From Rhizobium rosettiformans (GTDB lineage Bacteria > Pseudomonadota > Alphaproteobacteria > Rhizobiales > Rhizobiaceae), in NCBI RefSeq assembly GCF_016806065.1, contig NZ_CP032405.1:2136001-2200000 (forward strand): a stretch of DNA of 64,000 nt, given 5' to 3'. The position numbers and the translations under genes were made by a program. Under the pieces are notes generated by a model. That model ran no database searches. It worked only from the letters and a program-made list of their open reading frames with translations, and had not been told where the DNA came from. Shown piece after piece: positions 55,115 to 64,000 of this stretch. Numbering within the stretch: the first letter of the stretch is position 1; every line of letters starts with the position of its first letter.

Positions 55115-56020
55115 ATGGCCGAAACCGTCACACCCTCGAAACCCGGATTGGCCAAATGGCTGGTCGTCATCATTCCCTATCTGTGGATGGTGCTCTTCTT
55201 CCTGACGCCGTTCCTGATCATCGTGAAGATCTCGCTGTCGGATACGGCGATCGCCATGCCGCCCTACACGCCGGTTCTGGAGGGCTTCTCGGCGATCGGC
55301 GACTTCATCAGCGAGCTCGACTTTGAGAATTATATCTTCCTCACGGAAGACTCTCTCTATTTCAACGCCTATGTCTCTTCGCTTCGGATCGCGCTGATCT
55401 CGACGTTTCTGCTGCTTCTGATCGGCTATCCCATGGCGCTTGCCATGGCCCGCGCCTCCATCAGCATCCGCCCTACGCTGGTCATGCTGGTCATCCTGCC
55501 CTTCTGGACGTCGTTCCTGATCCGCGTCTATGCCTGGATCGGCATTCTGAAGCCGGAGGGCCTGCTGACGGTGCTGTTGCAGTCGCTCGGGCTGATGGAC
55601 GAGGGCAGCCAGGTGCAGATCTTCCGCACCGAGATCGCGGTCTTTATCGGCATCGTCTATTCCTATTTGCCCTTCATGGTCCTGCCACTCTATGCGGCTT
55701 TGGAGAAAATGGATGGTACCCTGCTCGAAGCTGCAAGCGATCTCGGTTGCCCACCCTGGAAAGCCTTCTGGAAGATCACCTTTCCGCTCTCGATCCCGGG
55801 CGTGATCGCCGGCTCCATGATCTGCTTCATCCCGATCACCGGTGAGTTCGTCATCCCGGATCTGCTGGGCGGTGCCGATACGCTGATGATCGGCAAGACA
55901 CTGTGGACCGAATTCTTCGGCAACCGCGACTGGCCGCTGGCTTCCGCCGTCGCAGTCCTGCTCCTGCTCATTCTGGTCGTGCCCATCGCGATCTTCCAGA
56001 ACCAGCAGCAGAAAGTGTGA
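55115..56020 (+). CDS. potH: Putrescine ABC transporter permease
   Basis: PotH is one of the paired inner-membrane permeases. The 301-aa product has six transmembrane helices beginning at about residue 15 (LVVIIPYLWMVLFFLTPFLI) and an EAA loop LLEAASDLGCPPWKAFWKIT at about 208-228. The segment VILPFWTSFLIRVYAWIGIL is typical of PotB/PotH. It precedes potI by 10 bp. Confidence 0.94.
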   Translation: MAETVTPSKPGLAKWLVVIIPYLWMVLFFLTPFLIIVKISLSDTAIAMPPYTPVLEGFSAIGDFISELDFENYIFLTEDSLYFNAYVSSLRIALISTFLLLLIGYPMALAMARASISIRPTLVMLVILPFWTSFLIRVYAWIGILKPEGLLTVLLQSLGLMDEGSQVQIFRTEIAVFIGIVYSYLPFMVLPLYAALEKMDGTLLEAASDLGCPPWKAFWKITFPLSIPGVIAGSMICFIPITGEFVIPDLLGGADTLMIGKTLWTEFFGNRDWPLASAVAVLLLLILVVPIAIFQNQQQKV

Positions 56021-56030
56021 GGGCGGACCG

Positions 56031-56852
56031 ATGAGACCTGGAAAATTCGACGCGACCGTTCTGACACTCGGTTTTGCCTTCCTCTACATCCCGATCCTGA
56101 TCCTGGTCGTCTACTCGTTCAACGAGTCGAAACTGGTGACGGTCTGGGGCGGCTTCTCGCTCAAATGGTATGGCGAGATGTGGCGCAATGCCGGCCTGAT
56201 GAGCGCCGCCTGGGTGACACTCCAGGTCGGTCTCTTGAGCGCGACCCTCGGCACTGTGCTCGGCACGCTCGCCGCCCTGACGCTCGTTCGCTACACACGC
56301 TTCAAGGGACGCCTGCTTTTTTCCGGCATGGTCTATGCACCACTGGTCATGCCCGAGGTGATCACCGGCCTGTCGCTGCTCTTGCTATTCGTTGCGATCG
56401 GCGTTGATCGCGGCCTGATGACCGTCGTCATCGCCCACACGACCTTCACCATGTGTTATGTGGCGATCGTTGTGCAGTCGCGCCTCCTGACCTTCGATAC
56501 GAGCCTGGAAGAGGCGGCGCAGGATCTCGGCTGCCCGCCGGTGAAGACCTTCTTCAAGGTGACCCTGCCGCTGATCCTGCCCGCCGTCATCTCCGGTTGG
56601 ATGCTCGCCTTCACGCTCTCGCTGGACGATCTCGTCATCGCAAGCTTCACCACCGGTCCAGGTGCCACAACGCTGCCGATCAAGATCTACTCGCAGGTGC
56701 GCCTCGGCGTTACGCCCGAGATCAACGCCATCTGCACGATCCTGATCGGGATCGTCACGATCGGCGTCATCATTGCTTCCATCGGGACGAAACAGCGTGA
56801 GCTTCAGCGACAACGCGACGAACACGTCGCCGCGCGCGGCACACTGGCCTGA
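56031..56852 (+). CDS. potI: Putrescine ABC transporter permease
   Basis: PotI is the second permease of the importer. The 273-aa product has six transmembrane helices, the PotC/PotI-type VYSFNESKLVTVWGGFSLKW after the first helix, and an EAA loop LEEAAQDLGCPPVKTFFKVT at about residues 160-180. It ends the potFGHI operon and converges with a small - strand gene 18 bp away, with no clear terminator between. Confidence 0.94.
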   Translation: MRPGKFDATVLTLGFAFLYIPILILVVYSFNESKLVTVWGGFSLKWYGEMWRNAGLMSAAWVTLQVGLLSATLGTVLGTLAALTLVRYTRFKGRLLFSGMVYAPLVMPEVITGLSLLLLFVAIGVDRGLMTVVIAHTTFTMCYVAIVVQSRLLTFDTSLEEAAQDLGCPPVKTFFKVTLPLILPAVISGWMLAFTLSLDDLVIASFTTGPGATTLPIKIYSQVRLGVTPEINAICTILIGIVTIGVIIASIGTKQRELQRQRDEHVAARGTLA

Positions 56853-56870
56853 ACGTGTAGAGCCTCTTCG

Positions 56871-57143
56871 TCAGCCCCTTGGCGGCATCAGAATATAGGT
56901 GACGAGCCAGATCGGCAGGATGACCACGGCCCCCATCACCATGCGTGGTGCCGCCCAGGCGAAGGCCGAGACCATGCCATTGTGCAACTCCTCGGCCGTC
57001 ACGCCCAGGAGGTCCATGACCGATCTGGGCGTGATGCCGAAGATGGACAGCAGGCTGCCGGCCAGCAACGATGCCAGAGCCAGTTTCAGAAAACCCGACA
57101 GCACTGTGTGCACCAGCCGTCCCCCAACCTGTGATTCGTCCAT
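56871..57143 (-). CDS. Small two-helix membrane protein (DUF6460-like)
   Basis: This 90-aa protein has two hydrophobic helices (VLSGFLKLALASLLAGSLLS and MVMGAVVILPIWLVTYILM) joined by the segment FGITPRSVMDLLGVTAEEL. It looks like a small conserved rhizobial membrane family, probably DUF6460, of unknown function. The ATG at 57143 (MDESQVGG) is chosen because an earlier in-frame start would lie inside the AsmA-like gene; its ribosome-binding site is weak. It may be cotranscribed with the AsmA-like gene 52 bp upstream. Confidence 0.6.
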   Translation of the reverse strand: MDESQVGGRLVHTVLSGFLKLALASLLAGSLLSIFGITPRSVMDLLGVTAEELHNGMVSAFAWAAPRMVMGAVVILPIWLVTYILMPPRG

Positions 57144-57195
57144 TCTAGTATTTGAGTTTTCGAATGGAACTGTCAGGCAGCGACGCTTCGGACCT

Positions 57196-59079
57196 TTATT
57201 GTCCTGGGGCGGACCGAGCGGGGATGGGCGAAATGACGGGATCGCTCCAGGCGCCACCAATGAAGAAGCTAAGAGGAGACTGTGTCTGGTCGCCGTTGCT
57301 GGCAACTGAAAGCGCACCTGTCAGCGCCAGTGCCTGGCGGCTGTAGGGAACAATGCCTGATAGGTCGAGCTTTTCTCGCTCGCCGATGATTGCAGCCCGT
57401 TCGACTTCCGCCGACCCCTCCGAAAAACTGACGGCGATGTCCAGCGTGCGGTAGTCGAAGCCGTCGTTGCCGGTGGCGCTCAGCTGGAAATACGCCCGGT
57501 CGGCTGCGAGCCGCCGCAATCCGTTCGCGCTGAAGCCGGAAATGACGCCATTGTCGGAAGCGATCGTCAGCCTCCCGGACATACCCTCGATGTTGCGCTG
57601 CCAGCCGGTGCCGACCAATTTCGCATTGAAGCCGACGGATCCTGTCCCCTTGAGTGAAGGTCCCCCATCGAGTGAGAGGCGCGACATCAGGCCTCCGAGA
57701 TCGACGCGGGTCATGTTGACCGCGACGTCGGCACCTTTGTCGAAACCTTCTCCGGTGCCGCTCAGCCGGGCGGCAATCGTGCCCCCGAGGAAGCGTGTGT
57801 CGGCAACCACCAGGTTCAGCGCGTCACCCCGACCGATCAGGCTTGCACCGAGGTCGGTCATGGGAAAGACGCCGAAAGCGGCCGTCGCCGCCGAAAGACG
57901 CAGGTCAATGTCGACCCAGCGGGTGAGACCGGGCAGGCGCACATTCGCCCGGTCGCCGACATTGATGGACAGGGCCTGAAGCAGATCGTCCAGTTGAAGA
58001 TGGTCAATGGCAAGCGTACTGCTCAGCAAGGGCCGGTCGCCGGGACGGTTTCTGAGCGCAAGGATACCGTCCCCGCGGCTACCGTTGATCTCGAAGGCGA
58101 GGTTTTCGAAGCGCCACTCGTCTTCCGCATGTGTCACCCGCGCCTTGATGGCGGCGGTCCGCCAACGTTCGGTGCCGGCAAGGCGAAGGCCAAGGGCCGC
58201 AGCCGTCTTCGGGACATCGGAGATGCGAAGATTGATGTCGGTGTTTTCGGCGCTCGCCTCGCGCAGGCTGACGGTTCCCCGAACCTCTGCGCTCGACTCG
58301 GCAATGGTGGCGGAAGCATCAACCCTGCTCGCCGCTCCGCCGATCAGAACCAGCGGGGTCGGCGTCTGCAGCCTGACCGAAACCGGAGTATCGCCCAGTC
58401 GAAAGGTCCCCTGGCCGGACAGAGGTGCTGCAAGCCCCGGCCAATCGATGTTCGCATTGACGCCGCTTGCAATGAAAGATGCGCCGCTGGCGACATCGGT
58501 CAGCGTGACCTCGCCGTCGATAATGTCGACCGTTCCGATTTCTGCCTTGTCGGCGGCAATGTTCGTCTGCCCGCCCGACTTGGCGGCTACTGCCGCGCGG
58601 ACGGCATCGCTCAATACGCCTTGATCGCTCCAGTCGAGCCCGCCATCGACGCCGCGCCAGACCTGGATACGCGGGCGCTCCAGGCGAAATGCGCTGAAGT
58701 CTGGCCGGCCGGCAAGCGCCGAGATAAGGCCGAAGCGCGCAGACAGTCGGTCAACCTGTCCGAGCGTCTCCGTCTCACCGTCGGTGACGCGCGTCACCTT
58801 GATGCCAGTCAAAGTGATTTCGGGCTGCGGCCAGAAGCCGATATCGGCAACATCGTCGATCGTGACCTCGTGTCCGACCCAGGCTGCGATCGACGAGGCG
58901 ATGGCCGACCGCACCACGGCACTCGACACGAGATAGGGGGCGCTCAGCCGAAGGACGATCGATACCGTCAGGATGCCGGCGGCGATCAGCAAGGCGAGCT
59001 TGATCATGCCTCTGCGGCGGCCAGGTGGCCAGCGGGAGGAGGGGCGTGAAGAATGATCGCCACGTCCTGGATTGCGCAT
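57196..59079 (-). CDS. AsmA-family protein
   Basis: This 627-aa protein has a basic N-terminus and one transmembrane anchor (IKLALLIAAGILTVSIVLRL). The long beta-rich body typical of AsmA-like proteins follows, with an N-terminal AsmA region (DVADIGFWPQPEITLTGIKV) and a C-terminal AsmA_2 region (KLVGTGWQRNIEGMSGRLTI, FSANGLRRLAADRAYFQLS). Such proteins act at the inner membrane or periplasm in lipid transport and outer-membrane upkeep. The start is uncertain: ATG at 59079 or at 59007, the latter directly before the anchor. It diverges from the acetoacetyl-CoA synthetase gene. Confidence 0.82.
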   Translation of the reverse strand: MRNPGRGDHSSRPSSRWPPGRRRGMIKLALLIAAGILTVSIVLRLSAPYLVSSAVVRSAIASSIAAWVGHEVTIDDVADIGFWPQPEITLTGIKVTRVTDGETETLGQVDRLSARFGLISALAGRPDFSAFRLERPRIQVWRGVDGGLDWSDQGVLSDAVRAAVAAKSGGQTNIAADKAEIGTVDIIDGEVTLTDVASGASFIASGVNANIDWPGLAAPLSGQGTFRLGDTPVSVRLQTPTPLVLIGGAASRVDASATIAESSAEVRGTVSLREASAENTDINLRISDVPKTAAALGLRLAGTERWRTAAIKARVTHAEDEWRFENLAFEINGSRGDGILALRNRPGDRPLLSSTLAIDHLQLDDLLQALSINVGDRANVRLPGLTRWVDIDLRLSAATAAFGVFPMTDLGASLIGRGDALNLVVADTRFLGGTIAARLSGTGEGFDKGADVAVNMTRVDLGGLMSRLSLDGGPSLKGTGSVGFNAKLVGTGWQRNIEGMSGRLTIASDNGVISGFSANGLRRLAADRAYFQLSATGNDGFDYRTLDIAVSFSEGSAEVERAAIIGEREKLDLSGIVPYSRQALALTGALSVASNGDQTQSPLSFFIGGAWSDPVISPIPARSAPGQ

Positions 59080-59232
59080 ACCCTGTTGAAGGTCCTGAGG
59101 TTTCGTGAACTCCTGCGCGGATATAGGAATTTGCCCTCTGGTGCAAATGTCAGACCATATTCCAAGCCGCTCGCGTCTGTATATTGCATTGCCGCATGCT
59201 ATAGAAAGACCATGCTTGCGAGGAGGATCAGC

Positions 59233-61185
<1,953 letters not shown>

Positions 61186-61392
61186 CGAAAAAGTGTCCTG
61201 AAACGCAGCAAAATCAGAGCAATACCTCAAATGTGGGGTAGCTCACGGCGCTGCCGGGTAAGGATCTCTTAACTGGCATTCGGCAAGACTAGGGGCAACT
61301 TGGAGATGCGCGATCAGACGCAGTGGGGCCTTGATTTAAGCCTCCGACAAAATGTCGATCGTTCGAGTACTCCGGTTCGACAGCATTGACTC
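61186..61392 (+). other. Region between acsA2 and its distal terminator
   Basis: About 200 bp without an ORF lie between the acsA2 stop and a very strong + strand terminator. The sequence has short repeats such as GGGGTAGCTCACGGCGCTGCC but no clear promoter. It could be a long 3' UTR or contain a small RNA that ends at the terminator. Confidence 0.3.
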
Positions 61393-61419
61393 AAGGGCGG
61401 CTTCGGCCGCCCTTTTTTT
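61393..61419 (+). terminator. Strong Rho-independent terminator
   Basis: AAGGGCGGC (61393-61401) and GCCGCCCTT (61406-61414) close a TTCG tetraloop, followed by T7 (61413-61419). It is 208 bp after acsA2, 17 bp from the end of the convergent permease gene. Confidence 0.92.
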
Positions 61420-61435
61420 GTTGCGGGATGCCGGT

Positions 61436-63127
61436 TCAACGCCTGTCGTCGAGCGATCGGGAAACCAGGATCACCGGGATCAGGCCGGCAGCAATAATGA
61501 TGATCGCAGCCACCGAGGCATCCTGCGCCATGCCACGAGAGGCATCTTCATAGACGAGCGTTGCTAGGGTGTTGAAGTTGAATGGCCTCAGCAGGATCGT
61601 GGCAGAGAGTTCCTTGAGCGTCTCGATAAAGACGAGCAGGGCAGCCGTCAGAACGGCGGGTCTGAGATTGGGAAGCAGTACCTGGCGCAATGTCTGCAGG
61701 CCCGAGCGGCCAAGCGTTCGCGCTGCCATATCAAGATGCGGCGAAAGCTTCTGGAAGCCCGCATCAACAGTCCCTTCCGCCATGGTCAGGAAGCGAACGG
61801 TATAGGCATAGACGATGGCAAAGCCGGTGCCCGACAGCATAAGGCCGGTCGATATGCCAAGGTTTACGCGCAGCCAGCCGTCCAGGGCGTTGTCGAAGCT
61901 CGCAAGCGGGATCAGGACGCCAATACCCAGCACCGTGCCGGGAATGCCATAACCGAGCGATGCCAGTCGGCCCGCACCCTTCGCCAGACGCGAACGGTCT
62001 GTCCGCGCGGCATAGGAGAGCACGAAGGCCAGGAAGACCGTGATCAGCGCAGCAGCCGAAGACACGAGCGTCGAGTTCCAGAGGGCATCAAGCAGACGGG
62101 GTTCGAGGAAATCGTCGAGACGACGGAGCGCAAACCTGCCGAGCACGAGGACCGGCACGGCAAAGCCGATAAGGATTGGGAGAAGGCAGAAGACCGTTGC
62201 GAGCCATGCCTTCAGGCCTTTGAGCCTGAGCCGTATGGCATCGGGAACGATGGCCGTGGTCTTGTGGCTGGTAAAGCGCTGCTGCCGGCGCGCCATCCGC
62301 TCGATGATCAGAAGACCCGCCACGATTACCAGCATGAAGCAGGCGATTTGCGCCGCGCCGGCGAGACTGCCGCGGTTGAGCCAGGTGTCGTAGACCGAGA
62401 AGGTCAGTGTCTGCACGCCGAGATATTCCACCGCGCCGATGTCGTTGAGCGTTTCCATCATGACAAGCGTCAGGCCGATCATGATCGCTGGGCGCGCCAT
62501 CGGGACCTGGATGCGGGCAAACACCCTGAAGGGGCTGGAGCCAAGCGTGCGGGCGACATCGGCTGCCGCGCGCCCCTGCATCAGGAACATCGATCGGCAG
62601 GCGAGGTAGACGTAAGGGTAGAGCACTGCCGACATGACCAGCACGGCGCCCGACAGCGATTTCACATCGAAGAAACTGTATTCGCGCGACGACGTGAAGC
62701 CGAAGATTGCCCTGTAGGTCGTCTGCACTGGCCCCGTGAAATCCAGAAACTCCCCGAAGGCATAGGCAGCCAGATAGGAGGGAATGGCGAGCGGCAGAAC
62801 AAGGGCCGGAGAGAGGAGGCGCCGCAGCGGGAACTCGCATGCCGTGACCAGCCAGGCCGTGCCGACCCCGACCACAGCTGTTACGAGGCCGGTAAACAGC
62901 AGTAGCCAGAAGGTCCGGACGCCGGCACGCGGGATGACATTGGTCATCATGTGCTGCCAGTTGTCGGGCTCGGCCGAAAAGCCGATGACGAAGATCGCCA
63001 CGATCGGCATGAAGACGACCGCAGCCGCAATCAGGGCTGCAAAGGTCGCGGAGCCCATGCGTTTCCTGGCATACACACCGGTTGGCTGGGCGGGAGGGGC
63101 TGTGCCCGTGCTCGGGAGTGTGGACAA
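61436..63127 (-). CDS. Fe3+-type ABC transporter permease (FbpB-like)
   Basis: This 563-aa protein is a fused two-unit permease with about twelve transmembrane helices, as in FbpB/SfuB ferric iron importers. EAA-like loops are ADVARTLGSSPFRVFARIQV in the first half and DMAARTLGRSGLQTLRQVLL in the second. Other typical segments are PSYLAAYAFGEFLDFTGPVQ and ETLNDIGAVEYLGVQTLTFS. The start given is TTG at 63127 with AAGGG upstream; ATG at 63058 (MGSATF) directly before the first helix is an alternative. Binding protein and ATPase genes are not next to it in the window. Confidence 0.87.
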   Translation of the reverse strand: MSTLPSTGTAPPAQPTGVYARKRMGSATFAALIAAAVVFMPIVAIFVIGFSAEPDNWQHMMTNVIPRAGVRTFWLLLFTGLVTAVVGVGTAWLVTACEFPLRRLLSPALVLPLAIPSYLAAYAFGEFLDFTGPVQTTYRAIFGFTSSREYSFFDVKSLSGAVLVMSAVLYPYVYLACRSMFLMQGRAAADVARTLGSSPFRVFARIQVPMARPAIMIGLTLVMMETLNDIGAVEYLGVQTLTFSVYDTWLNRGSLAGAAQIACFMLVIVAGLLIIERMARRQQRFTSHKTTAIVPDAIRLRLKGLKAWLATVFCLLPILIGFAVPVLVLGRFALRRLDDFLEPRLLDALWNSTLVSSAAALITVFLAFVLSYAARTDRSRLAKGAGRLASLGYGIPGTVLGIGVLIPLASFDNALDGWLRVNLGISTGLMLSGTGFAIVYAYTVRFLTMAEGTVDAGFQKLSPHLDMAARTLGRSGLQTLRQVLLPNLRPAVLTAALLVFIETLKELSATILLRPFNFNTLATLVYEDASRGMAQDASVAAIIIIAAGLIPVILVSRSLDDRR

Positions 63128-63212
63128 GCGTTGAACCCTTGCGAATGCGGCAATGGTTCTGCTCTAGCCGAAAGCGAGGGCGATGAAAACCGGCCCGACT
63201 GTCGCGGTGCAG

Positions 63213-63854
63213 TCAGCGCCGCAGATGTGTCAGACTTTCGCCGATCAATCGCAGCCCCAGTGCACCGATAACGGCGCCGGCGAGCCGGTCGACCCAGAGT
63301 TTTGCACTCAGATAAGCGCGTTGCGAGCGCGGCACCGAAAAGGCGATCGCAACGACGGCATACCACCCGGCTTCGATCAGAAAGATCACCGGCGGCAGCG
63401 CAAGAACGACCATCAGTGGCGGGTTCTGCGGCATCAGGGCTGCAAAGATGCTGGCATAGACCACGGCAGTCTTCGGATTGCTGATCTGCGTAATAAAGCC
63501 GAGCGCCAGTGAGCGCGGCAGCGAAAGCATGCTCCGCCCGTCTGCCGATCCGACCGAGATCTGCGCAGCTGCGCCGCGCCAAATCATCACGCCGAGATAA
63601 ACGAGATAGAGCCCGCCCGCGACCTTCAGAACGAGGTAAAGCCATTCCACCCGTTCGAGCAAAGCAATCAGGCCAGCCAGCGCCAGAACCGCAAACAAAG
63701 CTCCGCCAAGCCCCATCCCGATCGCTGCCGCAAGTCCATGCAATCGCGTATTGGCAACCGAGATCCGCGACACAAGCACGAAGCTCGGCCCGGGGCTCAT
63801 GGCGCCGACCGCAATGGCGACGGCAATGCCGAGGAGAATACCGAATGCCGTCAT
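63213..63854 (-). CDS. LysE/RhtB-family amino acid exporter
   Basis: This 213-aa protein has six predicted transmembrane helices and the LysE family start GAMSPGPSFVLVSRISVANT, with the mid-segment SLALGFITQISNPKTAVVYA. Members export amino acids such as lysine, threonine or homoserine lactone. GGGGAGAA precedes the ATG at 63854. It follows the end of a probable sensor kinase gene on the same strand by 35 bp. The substrate is unknown. Confidence 0.9.
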   Translation of the reverse strand: MTAFGILLGIAVAIAVGAMSPGPSFVLVSRISVANTRLHGLAAAIGMGLGGALFAVLALAGLIALLERVEWLYLVLKVAGGLYLVYLGVMIWRGAAAQISVGSADGRSMLSLPRSLALGFITQISNPKTAVVYASIFAALMPQNPPLMVVLALPPVIFLIEAGWYAVVAIAFSVPRSQRAYLSAKLWVDRLAGAVIGALGLRLIGESLTHLRR

Positions 63855-63889
63855 GCCGTTCTCCCCGAATTCGCGGTCACTTCACGATG

Positions 63890-64000
63890 TCAGTCCGCCA
63901 AGACCCTCGGCGAGGGAAAGGTCACCTCGACCAGCGTGCCTTCGTTCGGCGTCGACGAGATCGCAAACTGGGCCCGGTTGGCATCGACCATGGCCTTGGT
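63890..64000 (-). CDS. C-terminal end of a probable sensor histidine kinase (partial)
   Basis: The - strand is open from the window edge to a TGA at 63890-63892, giving 36 residues that include KAMVDANRAQFAISSTPNEG and the end VEVTFPSPRVLAD. This resembles the last strands of a HATPase domain (region after the G2 box, with EGTLVEVTFP) in alphaproteobacterial PAS sensor kinases. The body of the gene is outside the window, so the identification rests on this short tail. Confidence 0.55.
   Translation of the reverse strand, partial: TKAMVDANRAQFAISSTPNEGTLVEVTFPSPRVLAD

Noticed and set aside
59212..59232. Upstream start for acetoacetyl-CoA synthetase
   Set aside because: The ATG at 59233 has AGGAGG at proper spacing and gives the family N-terminus; seven extra residues have no support.

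Overview
The window is an ordinary high-GC chromosomal segment of a Rhizobiaceae alphaproteobacterium (Sinorhizobium, Rhizobium or Agrobacterium type). This is inferred from gene content: the MotC/FliK(MotD)/Rem/FlaF/FlbT flagellar set, the aglREFGAK alpha-glucoside operon lying near edd-pgl-zwf as I recall for S. meliloti, and a RIME-type palindromic intergenic element. I found no rRNA, tRNA, CRISPR array, insertion sequence, prophage or symbiosis gene.

1-18,730 is the distal part of the flagellar and motility cluster, all on the + strand. It holds the 3' end of one flagellin gene, a complete flagellin gene, a FliH-like gene, motB, motC, fliK, a lytic transglycosylase gene, the class I regulator gene rem, flgE-flgK-flgL-flaF-flbT-flgD-fliQ-flhA-fliR, and four small accessory genes (FliJ-like, FlgJ-type rod-binding, FlgN-like, FliL-like). 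18,850-20,700 carries a WecG-family glycosyltransferase gene and folD. 20,723-28,689 is the alpha-glucoside regulon: LacI-type aglR diverges from aglEFGAK across a 270-bp region with three AAGCGCTT operators.

28,840-36,100 is accessory: a PilZ-like protein, an atypical SDR protein behind a structured leader, a DUF2778 membrane protein, a DUF4394 / ECF sigma / anti-sigma module, and a soluble PAS chemoreceptor. 36,104-40,229 is zwf-pgl-edd (oxidative entry to the Entner-Doudoroff pathway). 40,315-43,438 is a gamma-glutamylputrescine module (puuA, puuB, DUF2007-like). 43,561-49,482 has a YhiN-like flavoprotein, a small membrane ORF, an HBM chemoreceptor, a small conserved gene diverging from a LysR gene, and an 82-aa protein.

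49,539-61,185 links two-carbon and C4 metabolism with polyamines: a RIME repeat, aceA with a divergent ScfR/RamB-type regulator, potFGHI, a small membrane protein, an AsmA-like protein and acetoacetyl-CoA synthetase. The window ends with an Fe3+-type ABC permease, a LysE exporter and the 3' end of a probable sensor kinase.

The genes combine motility and chemotaxis with uptake and catabolism of alpha-glucosides (glucose enters Zwf-Pgl-Edd), putrescine (PotFGHI then PuuAB) and acetoacetate/acetate (AcsA2, AceA, ScfR). The least explained signals are regulatory: the nested inverted repeats over the SDR start, the LuxR-type dyad before rem, the AglR operator array, the TGTAAA array between aceA and scfR, hairpins behind both binding-protein genes, and a compact folded leader before a 49-codon ORF.
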